Origin: Chara braunii
Lineage: Eukaryota; Streptophyta; Charophyceae; Charales; Characeae
Length of the DNA stretch: 29,805 bases
NCBI GenBank assembly: GCA_003427395.1
Contig: BFEA01000088.1
Coordinates: forward strand, 292,599-322,403
Direction of reading: 5' to 3'
Both the position numbers and the translations under genes were made by a program. Below the pieces are notes generated by a model. That model searched no databases. It was not told where the DNA came from and was given only the letters and a program-made list of their open reading frames with translations. This document shows, in pieces, positions 19,821-29,726 of the stretch. The number at the start of each line of letters is the position of its first letter. Position 1 is the stretch's first letter.

Positions 19821-20164
19821 GCTTATGTCTACCCAATAGGTATTCGACTGACCTGATGCTTCCTCAGTCTCGCTCGCCCTTGTTGAATGTAATCGAATCT
19901 CGCACGAACGACGAAGGTCAACAACATGTATCCAGTTCATGCTCTCATACACACCAAAAATTGCTTTTATATATCCAATACATGATACTCTTATCATTTA
20001 CCTAAGACACTTTCTATTCTAATTTTTTTTCTCATTTTAAACTAATGTCATCTCATCAACAAAATCAAAATCATTCATCATTTTTTTTCTCTATTTTTTT
20101 TTCACGTTCTCTCGTGCGACAATTGTTTTCTGCCTCGTTTCTGACACCCAATCCTTTTATTATG
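19816..20164. other. Unassigned sequence
   Basis: No gene is recognised. T-rich runs lie at about 20023-20032 and 20080-20102. The minus-strand integrase relic ends near here. Confidence 0.45.
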
Positions 20165-21330
20165 GTTCATCTAGCTCTTCAATCTGATAGGCCATGAAGT
20201 CTCTGCATCATACAATCTTGTATGAACCCAACCACCTTTTGTGGAGTTTCCTTGACCATTGCTCCTCTAACGAGGAATCGCACATTAAGACAATATCTCC
20301 CACTGTTTATGACTCTTTTCATACACTCGTCATCTGATCACAACGGATCTTATCATCCAAGCAACTATTTTGTACTCGGCTTGATGCTTTTTGGATCCTT
20401 TCTTTAATAAATGTCACTTGTCGTGCCCGAATATCGAGTTATTCCTCAAATGACAAGTTTGACTATAGATTCTGACGTCTCCAAGTATTTATAAAACTTT
20501 CAATAGGAAAAGCCGCATGACGTACATACCATAATGTGGCAGGAGCGTATTTAGTTGTCTTCTTGACAGTGATATTCTTGAGAAAGAAGGTCGCCCTAAG
20601 ATATTTCGGTCATTGATTGGGTCTACCCTTGGTCCATCTAGCAAGAAGATTCGTGATGGTGATATGACCTCTCTCAACGGGCGCATTTGCTTGAGGATGT
20701 GAGACTGTGGCATAGTTCGCTACTACAACATATCCTGTCAGTGCACCTCTAGACAGGTTAACTCTGCTCCTTTGACCATCACGAACTCCGTGACGAAAGG
20801 GTTATAAAGATAATATTTTTCGATACAATTTGCTAACGTTTTGTCGGTCTTTGCACAGATGACTTTACCATCCACTAATCCGGAAAGGTTATCTTGTGCA
20901 TCGAAGATGAAATTATACTCTTCATTTCTAAATGACATAAATAGTAGGTCAAGGTGTACGGTTGCCCACACTTCTCGCTCCAGTTTGAGATGCAACAACT
21001 CTACCGGCCTTTGAAATGATATTTATTGACAAGGTATACAAGACTTGTTGTACTTGATAATCATCTCTAACATGCCTTTCCAATGATAGAGCTAGTTAAT
21101 CTTGATATATTATGAAGCATTCATCCCCCTATGCTCAGCTGGCATACCATTATGTAGGGTTGTGATGACATCAATTTGCTGATTTCTGCCACATACGACC
21201 TTCTTGGGGTTCCCTACTTGCCACTTCATAAAAAGATAATCATCTCTTTTAAAAATTTGTAGTCTTAACTTCAGAGTCTTCTCACTTGCATCTTTGTTCC
21301 TTACATCACAGTAAAGGAGCAACCCCAACT
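20165..21330 (-). pseudogene. Ty3/Gypsy integrase relic
   Basis: Integrase inserts retroelement cDNA into host DNA. Reading down from 21328, the HHCC zinc-binding region has two His six residues apart (HNGMPAEH), then CIPC. The core follows with HLDLLFM (first catalytic Asp) and DNLSGLVDGK. A segment reads EFVMVKGAEL where the family usually has an Asp before Arg-Gly, so the second catalytic Asp is missing. HPQANAP-ERG appears after a frame change near 20740 and keeps the Glu. The C-terminal part (GDIVLM, then EEQWSRKL, about 20235-20300) resembles the Gypsy C-terminal beta domain. Stops lie in the linker (about 21107, 21092, 21026) and throughout the C-terminal half. It is clearly dead. Confidence 0.82.
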
Positions 21331-21383
21331 AAAGATAAACTTCGTCGTATCTTCTGCACGAAACGCTTCCTATTGACAAGTTT

Positions 21384-22797
21384 TGAACATATGACATGTG
21401 GGACCACATTCAAGAAAAGAAGTCAGATAGATGGAAGGAGATACTTTCTACAAAAGACATAGTGGTAGGATATCGCATTACGAAATGTACGTTTCAGAGA
21501 TTCCTCCCATGTTTCAGTCATGAAGAGATGAAACACCCATTTGACCATCAGGCCATGCTGGCGGTAACGTCTCGGGGAATATGCAATTATGTTGATACTT
21601 ATTTCTGTGACATCTTGACCTTTAGACACAGACCTAACGAGATAGAGGAAGGGCAAGTTCAACTCACCGACCTGTGGGAAGTCGTTGATGTCCACATACC
21701 TCATGTTGGACGTCTTTATCTAGACAGACCCTTAGTCATTGAGGAAGTCAAAACACCAATCAAAGCGATGGTTAGGGGTAAAGCTCCGGACTCAGACTCG
21801 GATGGAATGTCAGTGAAGTTTTTAGAGTTGTCCTGGCCGGAGTTAGGGGAGGTTATCGTGGATATCTACAACAATGTACAAACTGGTGGTGAATTCTCAA
21901 CCAGTATGTGTCACTGTGTGATCACGTTACTATAAAAAAAAGACGTTAGGGATGAAATCAGAAACTGAAGGTCAATATGCAGACTGAATGTATTGTACAA
22001 AATCCTAGCTAAATCACGGGCCAGACAACTGACGAAGTACCTACCAGCGTTAATAAAACATGGCCAAGCCGCGTTTATGCAATGACGCTCAATTTTTTAG
22101 AACATTGTGATGGTCATTGAGTCATTAAAGACTGTGGAAAATGAATACAAACCTCTATCTATTCTTCTGTTGGATATAAAAAAAACGTACAACAGGGTGA
22201 ATTGGAGCTTCGTCCTCACTACCTTACGGAAAATTGGGTTCGACGATAATTTGTGTAGATGGGTGATAGTGTTATACACCCACTCCACCACCTCGATCAT
22301 GGTAAATGACCTCCTTTCATACTCATTCGCATTGACTCGATCTCTGAGACAAAGATACCCTTTGACTCTGTTGTTGTTTGTCGTTCTATTATAAGCAACT
22401 ATGTGTAATATTAAATGTCGACTGGAGATAGTAGGTCCGACTCTGAGGAATGAAGAATTTAAGATCAAAGCATTGACCGACAATCTGTTCGTAATCTGCG
22501 AGAACTCCACTAGGGCACTGGAGACCCAAAGAACTTCTAAATTAATACTCTCTCATCTTAGAAACAACACTGGCAAAAATCATTGTACTTTCTGCCACAA
22601 GACATAACTCTTGAAGTAGACTTGGGTATGAACTGCATAAACAAAGGGGAGGCAGAAAGGTTTCTGGGAGCGATGATTGCGTTGGGCTCTTGCGAAAATG
22701 CGTAGGAATAAGTTATGCAAAACAACATAATCTCAAAGATCAAAGCCAAGGGTATGACTCCTCATCTCTCATTGTTTGGTTGAGCACTGGTGGTTGA
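21384..22797 (+). pseudogene. Decayed LINE reverse transcriptase, copy 2
   Basis: One frame can be followed from 21384 to about 22606, interrupted by stops near 21933, 21972, 22083, 22098 and 22392. Motifs are GKAP-SD-DG (about 21779), LAKSRARQLTKYLPA, LLLDIKKTYNRVNW (Asp codon 22173-22175), RSLRQRYPL where RQGCPL is usual, and ALTDNLF (22470-22490) where the family has A-DD. The second catalytic Asp is replaced by Asn, so the enzyme is dead by substitution and truncation. A later frame reads GEAERFLGAMIALG and ends ALVVERRL at the boundary with the following repeat. The 5' endonuclease is absent. It differs clearly from copy 1, so it is a different LINE subfamily. Confidence 0.85.
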
Positions 22798-22798
22798 G

Positions 22799-23050
22799 AG
22801 AAGGTTAATAACAGTCGTATTTTTCATCACCACTTCATGACACCCTTCACCACTTCAGGATGCAGCCTGCCTAAACAGGTGATTTTCAGGTTTTTCGAAC
22901 CTTTCACCACTTCAAAACACTCTTTACCACTTCAGGATGCTACCTGCCTAAACATGTGGTTTTCAGGGTCTTGGGACGTTTCACCACTTCAGGACCATTC
23001 ACGATTTTTCGACTGCCAAAAACTCTCACTTCATAATTTTCATTCCTGAA
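22799..23050. repeat. Tandem-motif repeat, copy B (inverted relative to copy A)
   Basis: TCACCACTTCAGGA, the complement of the copy A motif, or near matches occur at 22827, 22847, 22904, 22924 and 22981. They lie with ACCTGCCTAAACA and TTTTCAGGGTC words, also complements of copy A. Both copies share the border GAGAGAAGGTTAA. This copy follows a LINE in the opposite sense from copy A, so it is a separate mobile or dispersed repeat rather than a LINE tail. Confidence 0.85.
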
Positions 23051-23102
23051 TTTTCGGCTACCCGTTAACCGCTTGTGTGGTGGTTAATACCTTCCTCCTT
23101 TG

Positions 23103-23684
23103 CTGAGACTGACAAAGAGAGTTTCTGCAAGATTCATTTGAGAACCCAAAGTGGAGCTAGAGCACAAATTTATCACAAAGGTTGCATGAGAGTTGATAGT
23201 GCAATTTAGAGAAGAAGACGGTTTGGTCATCAATGACCCACACAAAAGGAACTGCCACCTGTTCGCAAACAGGGTGGTGAAGGCAACATAATGCGAAGGC
23301 ACGAAGCATTAGGTCCTAGTGGGCAAGTATATCCTAGTGACAAAATGAGAGCTCTCACAATAAGAAAATGCGTGGCTCTGCCTTCAGTTGGACTCATTTC
23401 AACAAGTGCAAATGTTTCCAATGCAGATGACATCGATGAACAAAGACGTGAAGAATTCCGAAGGAGGATCATGGAGTAATCGTCCTCAAAACATTCATGA
23501 ATGGGCTTGTGGACACGAACATAAAATATGTGTGAAGTCTCTTGTTACGCGAATATGAAGTAATAGAAACTTATATAGAGTACAAGGACCCCGCGTTTGA
23601 CGGACAAAATAATATCATCATTCAAGTAGTAGAAGATTGGACAATTTATACAAGGAGAGACAAAAATGTTGTCTTGATCACATT
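23103..23684 (+). pseudogene. Unidentified decayed coding region
   Basis: A coding-like sequence of about 190 residues can be followed with two frame changes (near 23290 and 23477). Segment 1 (from 23103, frame 3) includes EEDGLVINDPHKRNCHLFAN, with TGA at two places. Segment 2 (23291-23479) includes SGQVYPSDKMRALTIRKC and DDIDEQRREEFRRRIME. Segment 3 (about 23473-23684) includes VLKTFMNGLVDTNIKYV, one TGA, and IEYKDPAFDGQNNIIIQVVE. Composition is protein-like, and charged and hydrophobic residues alternate normally. No family is recognised. It sits next to repeat copy B and ends where a 199-bp direct repeat begins. It may be part of an undescribed mobile element or a captured host gene. Confidence 0.5.
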
Positions 23685-24299
23685 AGTTTCAAGCAGGATA
23701 TTTGTACGTGTTTTCGGAGTGTCAACTGCACTTTGCTTTCAAATTTTTATTTTTCTTCCAAGGTCACATACGAGGTCATTATGTTCCTTCCAGATTTCTA
23801 TATTTCAATCATTTTGAAATTTGATTTTCCCTGCCCAAACAAAGATTTACATTGTGCATTGCCAACTTGATGCGACACTCACGTCGATGGCTTTGAGACA
23901 TCATCTAAGTTCGAACAACCCAGTACTGCGTAAATGTAGAGTTATTTGCTCATCCGAGTTCAATGGAATTCAGACTGAGATTTGTGTTTTAACAGTTTAT
24001 GGGTGACACTGCTTTCAATTCTTTTTTAATATTGAACTTTTTTTCTTCCACGGTTTCCATAATTGAACCTGACATCCTTCTCATTTAAGGGTTTTGTTGT
24101 AGTTTCAAGCAGAATTTTTGCACATGTTTTCGGAGTGTCAACTGTACTTTGCTTTCAAATTGTTATTTTTCTTCCAAGGCCACATACGAGGTTATTCTGC
24201 TATTTCCAGATTTCTATATTTCAATCATTTCGGAATTTGATGTTCCTTGCCCAAACAAAAATTTACATTGTGCATTGCCAACTTGATGCGACACGCACG
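23685..24299. repeat. 199-bp direct repeats flanking 217 bp
   Basis: The copies at 23685-23883 and 24101-24299 align at a constant offset of 416 bases, so no net indel separates them. Both start AGTTTCAAGCAG and contain TTTTCGGAGTGTCAACTG and TTGCCAACTTGATGCGACAC. The 217-bp interior has no recognisable gene. They could be LTR-like ends of a very small element or one duplication. Confidence 0.85.
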
Positions 24300-24310
24300 G
24301 TATTTCACTA

Positions 24311-24520
24311 GTTTTAACACTTTGTCTAAGTTTTGCGTTTTGCAATATGTGTTCATATTATGTAAGGTTGATATGATACTTATATGACTTATTGTTCTTG
24401 GATTTTGCGATAAAATTGATGTATTCATGTCATGAAAGGTTGAGATATACAATAGTTGACTCATGAAACTTGTATTGATGCAGATATGCAATTTTCTTTT
24501 GAATACTTGACTATACAATA
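24311..24520. repeat. Diverged ~80-bp tandem repeat
   Basis: TTTTGCGTTTTGCAATATGT with GTAAGGTTGATATGATA (about 24333-24378) resembles TTTTGCGATAAAATTGATGT with GAAAGGTTGAGATATACA (about 24404-24455). The similarity is moderate. Confidence 0.45.
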
Positions 24521-24654
24521 TTTGTCAATAACATGCTAAAATCCTCGGTTTTTGTTGTGAAATTTACTTCTTTTCTGACGAATTTGTTGATTTCATTATT
24601 TTCACTTTTTACAAAACATTTCATTTTTAACGAAAACACTATTCAACAAAGAAT

Positions 24655-24940
24655 CAGAAAATCAGCGTTTGCGGAATGACCAGCGAGACTACCACCCAAC
24701 GGGGGGGCTGAAGTACATCCCCAATGTCAAAGCTCTCTCGCTCGACGACCCACCCCCGTCCATCTAAAAAAACTAGGTGGCGATGACCTTGGGACGAACG
24801 GCCCGTGCCCTGAGCATGAGCATGGGCGGGCCGAGCCAACTGGGACCCACAGTGGGGTCAACCAAGGCTCAAAAGTCTACCGGGGTTTGGCTCTATATCG
24901 TGTGCAGGGACTACGTAGCGGATTAGTCTTGATTGATAGA
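24655..24940. other. GC-rich island in AT-rich flanks
   Basis: The base composition rises sharply here. It contains hairpins GGCCCGTGCCC/GGGCGGGCC (24800-24832) and GACCC/GGGTC (24844-24859). No coding frame of note. The contrast with both flanks suggests an inserted piece of other origin, such as part of an element's end. Confidence 0.45.
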
Positions 24941-25507
24941 TAAGAGCACGCTAGTTAACGCCCAAAATCACGATCTGAAAATTTAAAATTTTATTGTTAA
25001 ACAATCCAGAATATGTTTTTTCTAAAATTTCGATTTCCTTTTGCAATTTTCCGTTATGTATAAATCTGAAGTATTTTTTTTCAAAATTCGTTTTTTTTTT
25101 TAAACGGTACGGGAAATCCCTCTTGCAGTACCATTTTCCAAACTGAGAATACCCTCATCTGAGTAAGTCAGAATACTTGTTATTTCTTTTCATATTTTTT
25201 CTTAATCGTCGTTCTATGAATTTTCACTACCTGATAATCATCGGCAGTCTGAAAGTCAAATTTTTATTTCTCATTGATAATTTCGCACTTCAAGGCAGGT
25301 TGGGGGACCTACTGAACTTGCAAAACTCGTGATTTTTATTTTCTCGATTTTTTTTTTTTGAAAGTTAAAAACTTTTTTTTTTTTATTAGTGACTCTTTAT
25401 CTGGGCGATTTATCCCACCCACCCTTCCCCACCTACATTGTTGCCCCCTCTGATCTTACCTTCTTTATCTGTCTTCGGGTACCTCCTACGACGACATTGG
25501 CGAGTTG
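24941..25507. other. AT-rich then pyrimidine-rich leader sequence
   Basis: From 24941 to 25380 it is AT-rich with T tracts (about 25347-25361, 25373-25385) and no gene. From 25386 it becomes CT-rich and probably belongs to the 5' leader of the downstream Gypsy element. No LTR ends or primer-binding site were recognised. Confidence 0.4.
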
Positions 25508-25617
25508 CCACGTCAGCAGGCTACGTCAACAGGCCACATCAACAGACCACGTCAACAGGCCACGTCAGCCGACTATAGTGTCACGTCAGCAAAAGGGAGT
25601 ACCACGTCGGCAGGCCA
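25508..25617 (+). repeat. CACGTCA minisatellite in the Gypsy 5' leader
   Basis: Units of about 13-15 bases, CACGTCAACAGGC and variants, repeat five to seven times just upstream of the gag start. Each unit carries ACGTCA, which resembles a bZIP-type (CRE/as-1-like) binding core. A regulatory role is an inference. Confidence 0.75.
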
Positions 25618-25626
25618 GCCTGGTCT

Positions 25627-26171
25627 ATGCGTACGCACTCGCAAACAGCCATCATGGACCAAATCTCGGGGGAAACGGACAAGGCCTATCAGGCCCAGAT
25701 GCGGCTTCTGATTACCGAAGCCAAACAACGGTCGGATGCAGTAGCAACCACAACAAAGAAGACGATAGAGGACACCGAGAAGGCACGTCTGTTGGCAATT
25801 GAACAGCAGCGCCAACAAGACGAGGCAGCAGCAAAGACTGCCGATGATGAATAACTTTAACAACGCAAGACGATATTCAGCAGAGAGCGAGTTTTGCTCA
25901 CAATGACAGCGGACTGGCGGACCGAGGCTGAGAATGAGAAGTTGGAAGAGAGTGAAAACAAGATCGCTTTACTCCTCTCACATCTCACGGACCTCCTGGC
26001 CACGTGCATTACACAGCAGGAGGACATTCACAACCTCGACGACGTGGTTCAAACACACAATCAGGTGTTTGGCCAACTCACCAGCCGCCTCCAACAGCTG
26101 GAACAAACCGTCGTCGCCCCCGTTGCCAACTCTTCCAACACCTCCAATCGCCTCGAAGCATTGAAACACCG
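25627..26171 (+). pseudogene. Ty3/Gypsy gag, 5' part
   Basis: Gag forms the particle that packages retroelement RNA. The frame starts at ATG 25627 or, more plausibly, ATG 25654 (ATCATGGACC context). It reads DQISGETDKAYQAQM, an Ala/Gln-rich helical stretch (AIEQQRQQDEAAAKTADDE), two stops close together (25852 and 25858), then the same frame to TADWRTEAENEK and a coiled-coil-like QLTSRLQQLEQ. It stops being gag-like at about 26171, where the inserted element begins, and resumes after 27500. It sits directly after the minisatellite leader. Confidence 0.75.
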
Positions 26172-27503
26172 AATTCGTGAAAACCTAACAAAACCACAAA
26201 AGCTAACATTTTTTATATAATGAAAAAGTAAAAAACAAACTGTTATTTTTTACATAAAAAGAGAACATTTTTTACTTGTTTTCCGAGATAGGGGGCAAAG
26301 AAAGGGGGAAAAAGTAACGATTGTTAAAATGTGCATAAAAATCATTTATGGCAAAGAGCATGTTATAAGACTCTAAGTCGTTCTCAGTAGACTGATAAAA
26401 AGTATAGCTCAAACAATATAATATTTAAGGATTGCAAAGGGAACTCGAAAGATTTTATAAAACATAGTTTCTGTGAATCCTCATTTATAGAACTATAAGC
26501 CGTTTTCAACAGTTTGGTAAGAACCAAACTCTGCGAAAACTAATTTATACAATTATAAATTTATATAAATTTATTTTTAAGTTACTGTAAAACCTTTTAA
26601 AAAAAATCTATATTATGTAAAATAAGAATTCAAGCAACTTTTGCACGGAAGACGTCTTCAAAATCTTAGCCATCCACAATTTTTATTTTTTTTATTTTTA
26701 TTATATTTTTTTAAATACAAAAAATAATATATTCGTCCATATAGGAAATAACATATCAAAGCGAATGTATTTGTGAACATGAGACGTGTGTAAGTATTAT
26801 AAAAACTTCTGAATTGGTTTGTTGTGCTATACATTTTATACAATTATAAATTGTGTAGTATATTGAATATGTGTGGTGTTGCACTGAGCAACCGAACGTG
26901 TTCGGACGCTCAACCGAGCGGGAACCGAACATGTTTGGCCGAGCGTAAATTAGGGGACTGCCTCGCGCGTTCTCATGTGTGTGTGGTGTGTGGAATGTGT
27001 GTCAGCTGTCTGTGGGGTGTTAGAGGGTGCGTGTGTATGTGTGTGTGTGTGTGTGTGTGTGTATGTTCAGAAGTGATGAACGATGCCCCCAGGGCCTCCT
27101 AATCCCTATATATAAAAAAATAAATAATAATAATTATAAAAAAAATGTTCGGGCTCGGTCTATATTGGGCCACGTTCGGGCTCCGTACCGAGCGTTTAGG
27201 TTCGGTTACCGAGCCCGAGCGCGATGCTATGCAGACTATAAATACGATTTTTTTAGATAATAAAAAAAATGGATATTTTGGTTCATGAACAAATGTTTTT
27301 TTGCAAGGTAGTGACTTTTTATAAAAAAACTTGTTTTTCTCCTCACCACTTCCCATGGTTCTGAAAAAGTGTTTTTTTTTTATGGTTAATTTACTTTGAA
27401 TAAAATTTTCTTTATGTAAGAGGGTTGAAAAATGTACTTTGAGAATCTTTAAAAATTTCGTCCAAACCTAACAATTTTTTTTTTAAGGTTTTCACGAATC
27501 TTA
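26172..27503. mobile_element. ~1.3-kb inverted-ended insertion in gag
   Basis: The gag reading is split here. The left end carries ATTCGTGAAAACCT and the right end its exact complement AGGTTTTCACGAAT (14 bp). GAAT occurs in direct orientation at both junctions and may be part of a target-site duplication. The interior is AT-rich with a GC-rich centre (26880-26960, 27145-27230) and a GT microsatellite. No transposase frame is visible, so this is a non-autonomous DNA-transposon-like insertion. The superfamily is not identified. Confidence 0.7.
27031..27062. repeat. (GT)n microsatellite
   Basis: A short GT tract with one TATG interruption inside the gag insertion. Confidence 0.93.
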
Positions 27504-28524
27504 TGTTATTTGGAGATCGACGTCGGATCCCTCAAGGACGGCGTGCAGTTACAGCAAAACGCCACGTAACAGTTAGAGCAACGGATCTGTACTGCCGCCA
27601 CTCACTCGAGATCGGAACCACGTGAGACAACTCCAAAGTTCGATGATCAGGAGATCTTCGGTGATTCAACGAAGACGGACCCGGTTTCGTGGTTCCGTAA
27701 GTTCGAACTCAAGTTACTGCTACACTACGTCAGTGAGCACATTGTCAAGCATCACTCATACTTATACTCCCGCTCAGGGGGCGCGTGCGAAGCATGACTG
27801 GACAATCTCTTATCCAAGTACGCAGTGGTGGCTGCCGACTTGCATACCAAGATCAACAAGGATGATCTAAAGACGGCGTGACATAAGTGGTTCCAAGTAG
27901 AGCCGCCGAAGATTAAGGCAATGGACAAGCTGATGGTCTTCAAACAAGGCACGTTGCCGAGTGTTGACTAGATTGCCGACTACCAACGCTTGACATCCGT
28001 CCCAGAGATTCAAATGGGGCTTCAAAGCCATAAAACACTACTTCATCTCGAGGTCGTGTCGGACGTTGGGCAATGCATTGACTCACGTTGAGGACACTTT
28101 TACAACATCGGCGGAGCTCTTCGACAAGGCCAAGCAAATTATTGTTAAGAACAAGGATGCCAAAAACCTTCACCGTTTGTCTGCGACAGGCCCGAGCAGA
28201 GATCAACATCGGCCGAAAGTGGTTGTGGTCGTGACGACAACGCTGATCGACCAAACTAGTGAGGCCGTGTCTGCCAATGAAGGGGACAAACTCGCAGCCT
28301 CCCAGGATGGTGGTCGCCCCTTCAAAGGCCGAGGACGAGGCAAGACAAAGACAAACACTGCATCTAGTTCCGGGCCTGACGCTCCAGCCCCATGGTCTCA
28401 ATACGGTCTCTCCAAGAAAGCATACAAGGCACGCACGAGATTCCGTTATTGTTTGTGGTGTAACAACGATCTCCACGAGACAATGGGCTGCATGTCGAAA
28501 AGCAAGGGCAAATCGGAAAACTGA
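27504..28524 (+). pseudogene. Ty3/Gypsy gag, 3' part with zinc knuckle
   Basis: Frame 3 resumes with EIDVGSLKDGVQLQQ and reads a Gypsy gag capsid-like region (DPVSWFRKFELKLLLHY, then LDNLLSKYAVVAADLH, then KAMDKLMVFKQGTLPSVD). Stops lie at 27567 (TAA), 27795 (TGA), 27879 (TGA) and 27969 (TAG); the last three fall where Trp is expected. A single-base shift near 28015 moves the frame to one running to 28524, with basic GRGRGKTKT and a CCHC zinc knuckle C-X2-C-X4-H-X4-C at 28450-28491. The knuckle binds RNA in functional elements. The knuckle is intact although the whole gene is not. Confidence 0.85.
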
Positions 28525-29509
28525 GCACCGCCGGGAGTAAGTCGACAACACTCTCGACGCCTTCGGAACCGGTCACTTCGCGGGTGACCGCCCTTCGTTC
28601 TGAGGCACATGCGGAAGTCGATAGTCCTCCTCTTCTTTATTCTTTTGAGGACTATGCTGCCCTGCTCGTTCCTACGCTGGACACTTATACCCAAGGACAA
28701 GACATGTGTGCGCCATCTTCTCCGTCCACCAAAAACAACTTATCGTCTTCAAGTGGTTCTTCACGGGATTCGGCACGCGAGTTTAACATAGAGGTATTGG
28801 ACACGTCCGAGGATTTCGCATGATTTCCTCTCCCAACCACGGGCTGCTTGTCAGGATCGCAATGCGCAACATTATGCCCTCATCTTCACACATACTTATC
28901 ATTCTATGCACCACCAACTTCGCCGACGGATGGCGAAGTTGAGGTGGGGGATATCCTTGCGTATGTTACGAAGGTGGCCTGCGAGTTTCGCAAGCAGCGG
29001 TACAAGGACAACAACACACCACTCCTCTATGTCCGCATCCAAGTTGGGTAAGCGTCTTGCAGCGCTTTGCTGGATAGCGGCGCGTCTCGCAATTTTATGA
29101 GTCATACCTTTATGCAAAAGGCTGGTCTTGGCGCACAAGTTCGAAGGAAGCAAACCCGACGGCGATAAAGTTGGCGGAGGGAAGGAGGCAGCAACTTATC
29201 GACCACTACATCGAGGCTGTACCGGTGTATTTCGCATCTCATGCATGCGAACCGGTGACATTCGACATTTTGGACACAGACTTCGACATTATTTTGGGAA
29301 TGCCTTGGCTTGCAAGTGCGGATCACACGGTCAGCTTTCACCGGCGGATTCTTACCGTTCGCAACGCCTTCGGCGCTGAAGTGTCGTGTACTATTCCTCT
29401 TCCGCACCCTTCGATTCGTGCCAGTCTCTATGCCTCCCCGATCACACCTCCCTCTATGAACATCAACAAAGACTGCTTTTTAAACCACCAGTACCTTGCT
29501 CTGGTATAA
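28525..29509 (+). pseudogene. Ty3/Gypsy linker and aspartic protease
   Basis: After gag, frame 3 runs through an acidic/Ser-rich linker (28584-28823) and a further segment (28848-29051). It then reaches LLDSGAS at about 29067-29087, the retropepsin active-site motif (Asp codon 29073-29075). Stops at 28821 and 29049 interrupt it. After another frame change, the frame at 29171-29509 carries FDIILGMPWL (29282-29311), the conserved late protease motif, then a short tail. The protease cleaves the polyprotein in active elements. Reverse transcriptase is not reached: the sequence turns to A-rich and GA repeats, so the element is truncated here or continues beyond the window. Confidence 0.8.
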
Positions 29510-29723
29510 AAAAAAAATCGCGGCCGTTAACGTGCCGCGACCTTCGGGGGTCGGGGAAACCAATGCCCGGTTGTGCAATTTTCGGAAGAAAAAAAAAATC
29601 ACAAAAAAAGAAAAAAAGATACCATTTTATTCTACCAAAAAAATATAAAAAAAACAAACGAAAAACGAACGGTAACTTCGTGACCGCTGTCGACTTCATG
29701 CGCCCGCGAAGGCCTGGGGGGAA

Positions 29724-29726
<3 letters not shown>
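29510..29726. other. Unassigned sequence after the Gypsy relic
   Basis: Contains A tracts (29508-29516, 29588-29597, 29637-29654) and a GC-rich stretch at 29519-29560. No gene is recognised. Confidence 0.45.

Noticed and set aside
19548-20005. Arg-Glu and Leu-Ser rich open frames on both strands
   Set aside because: Translation of CT repeats; no non-repeat conserved part.
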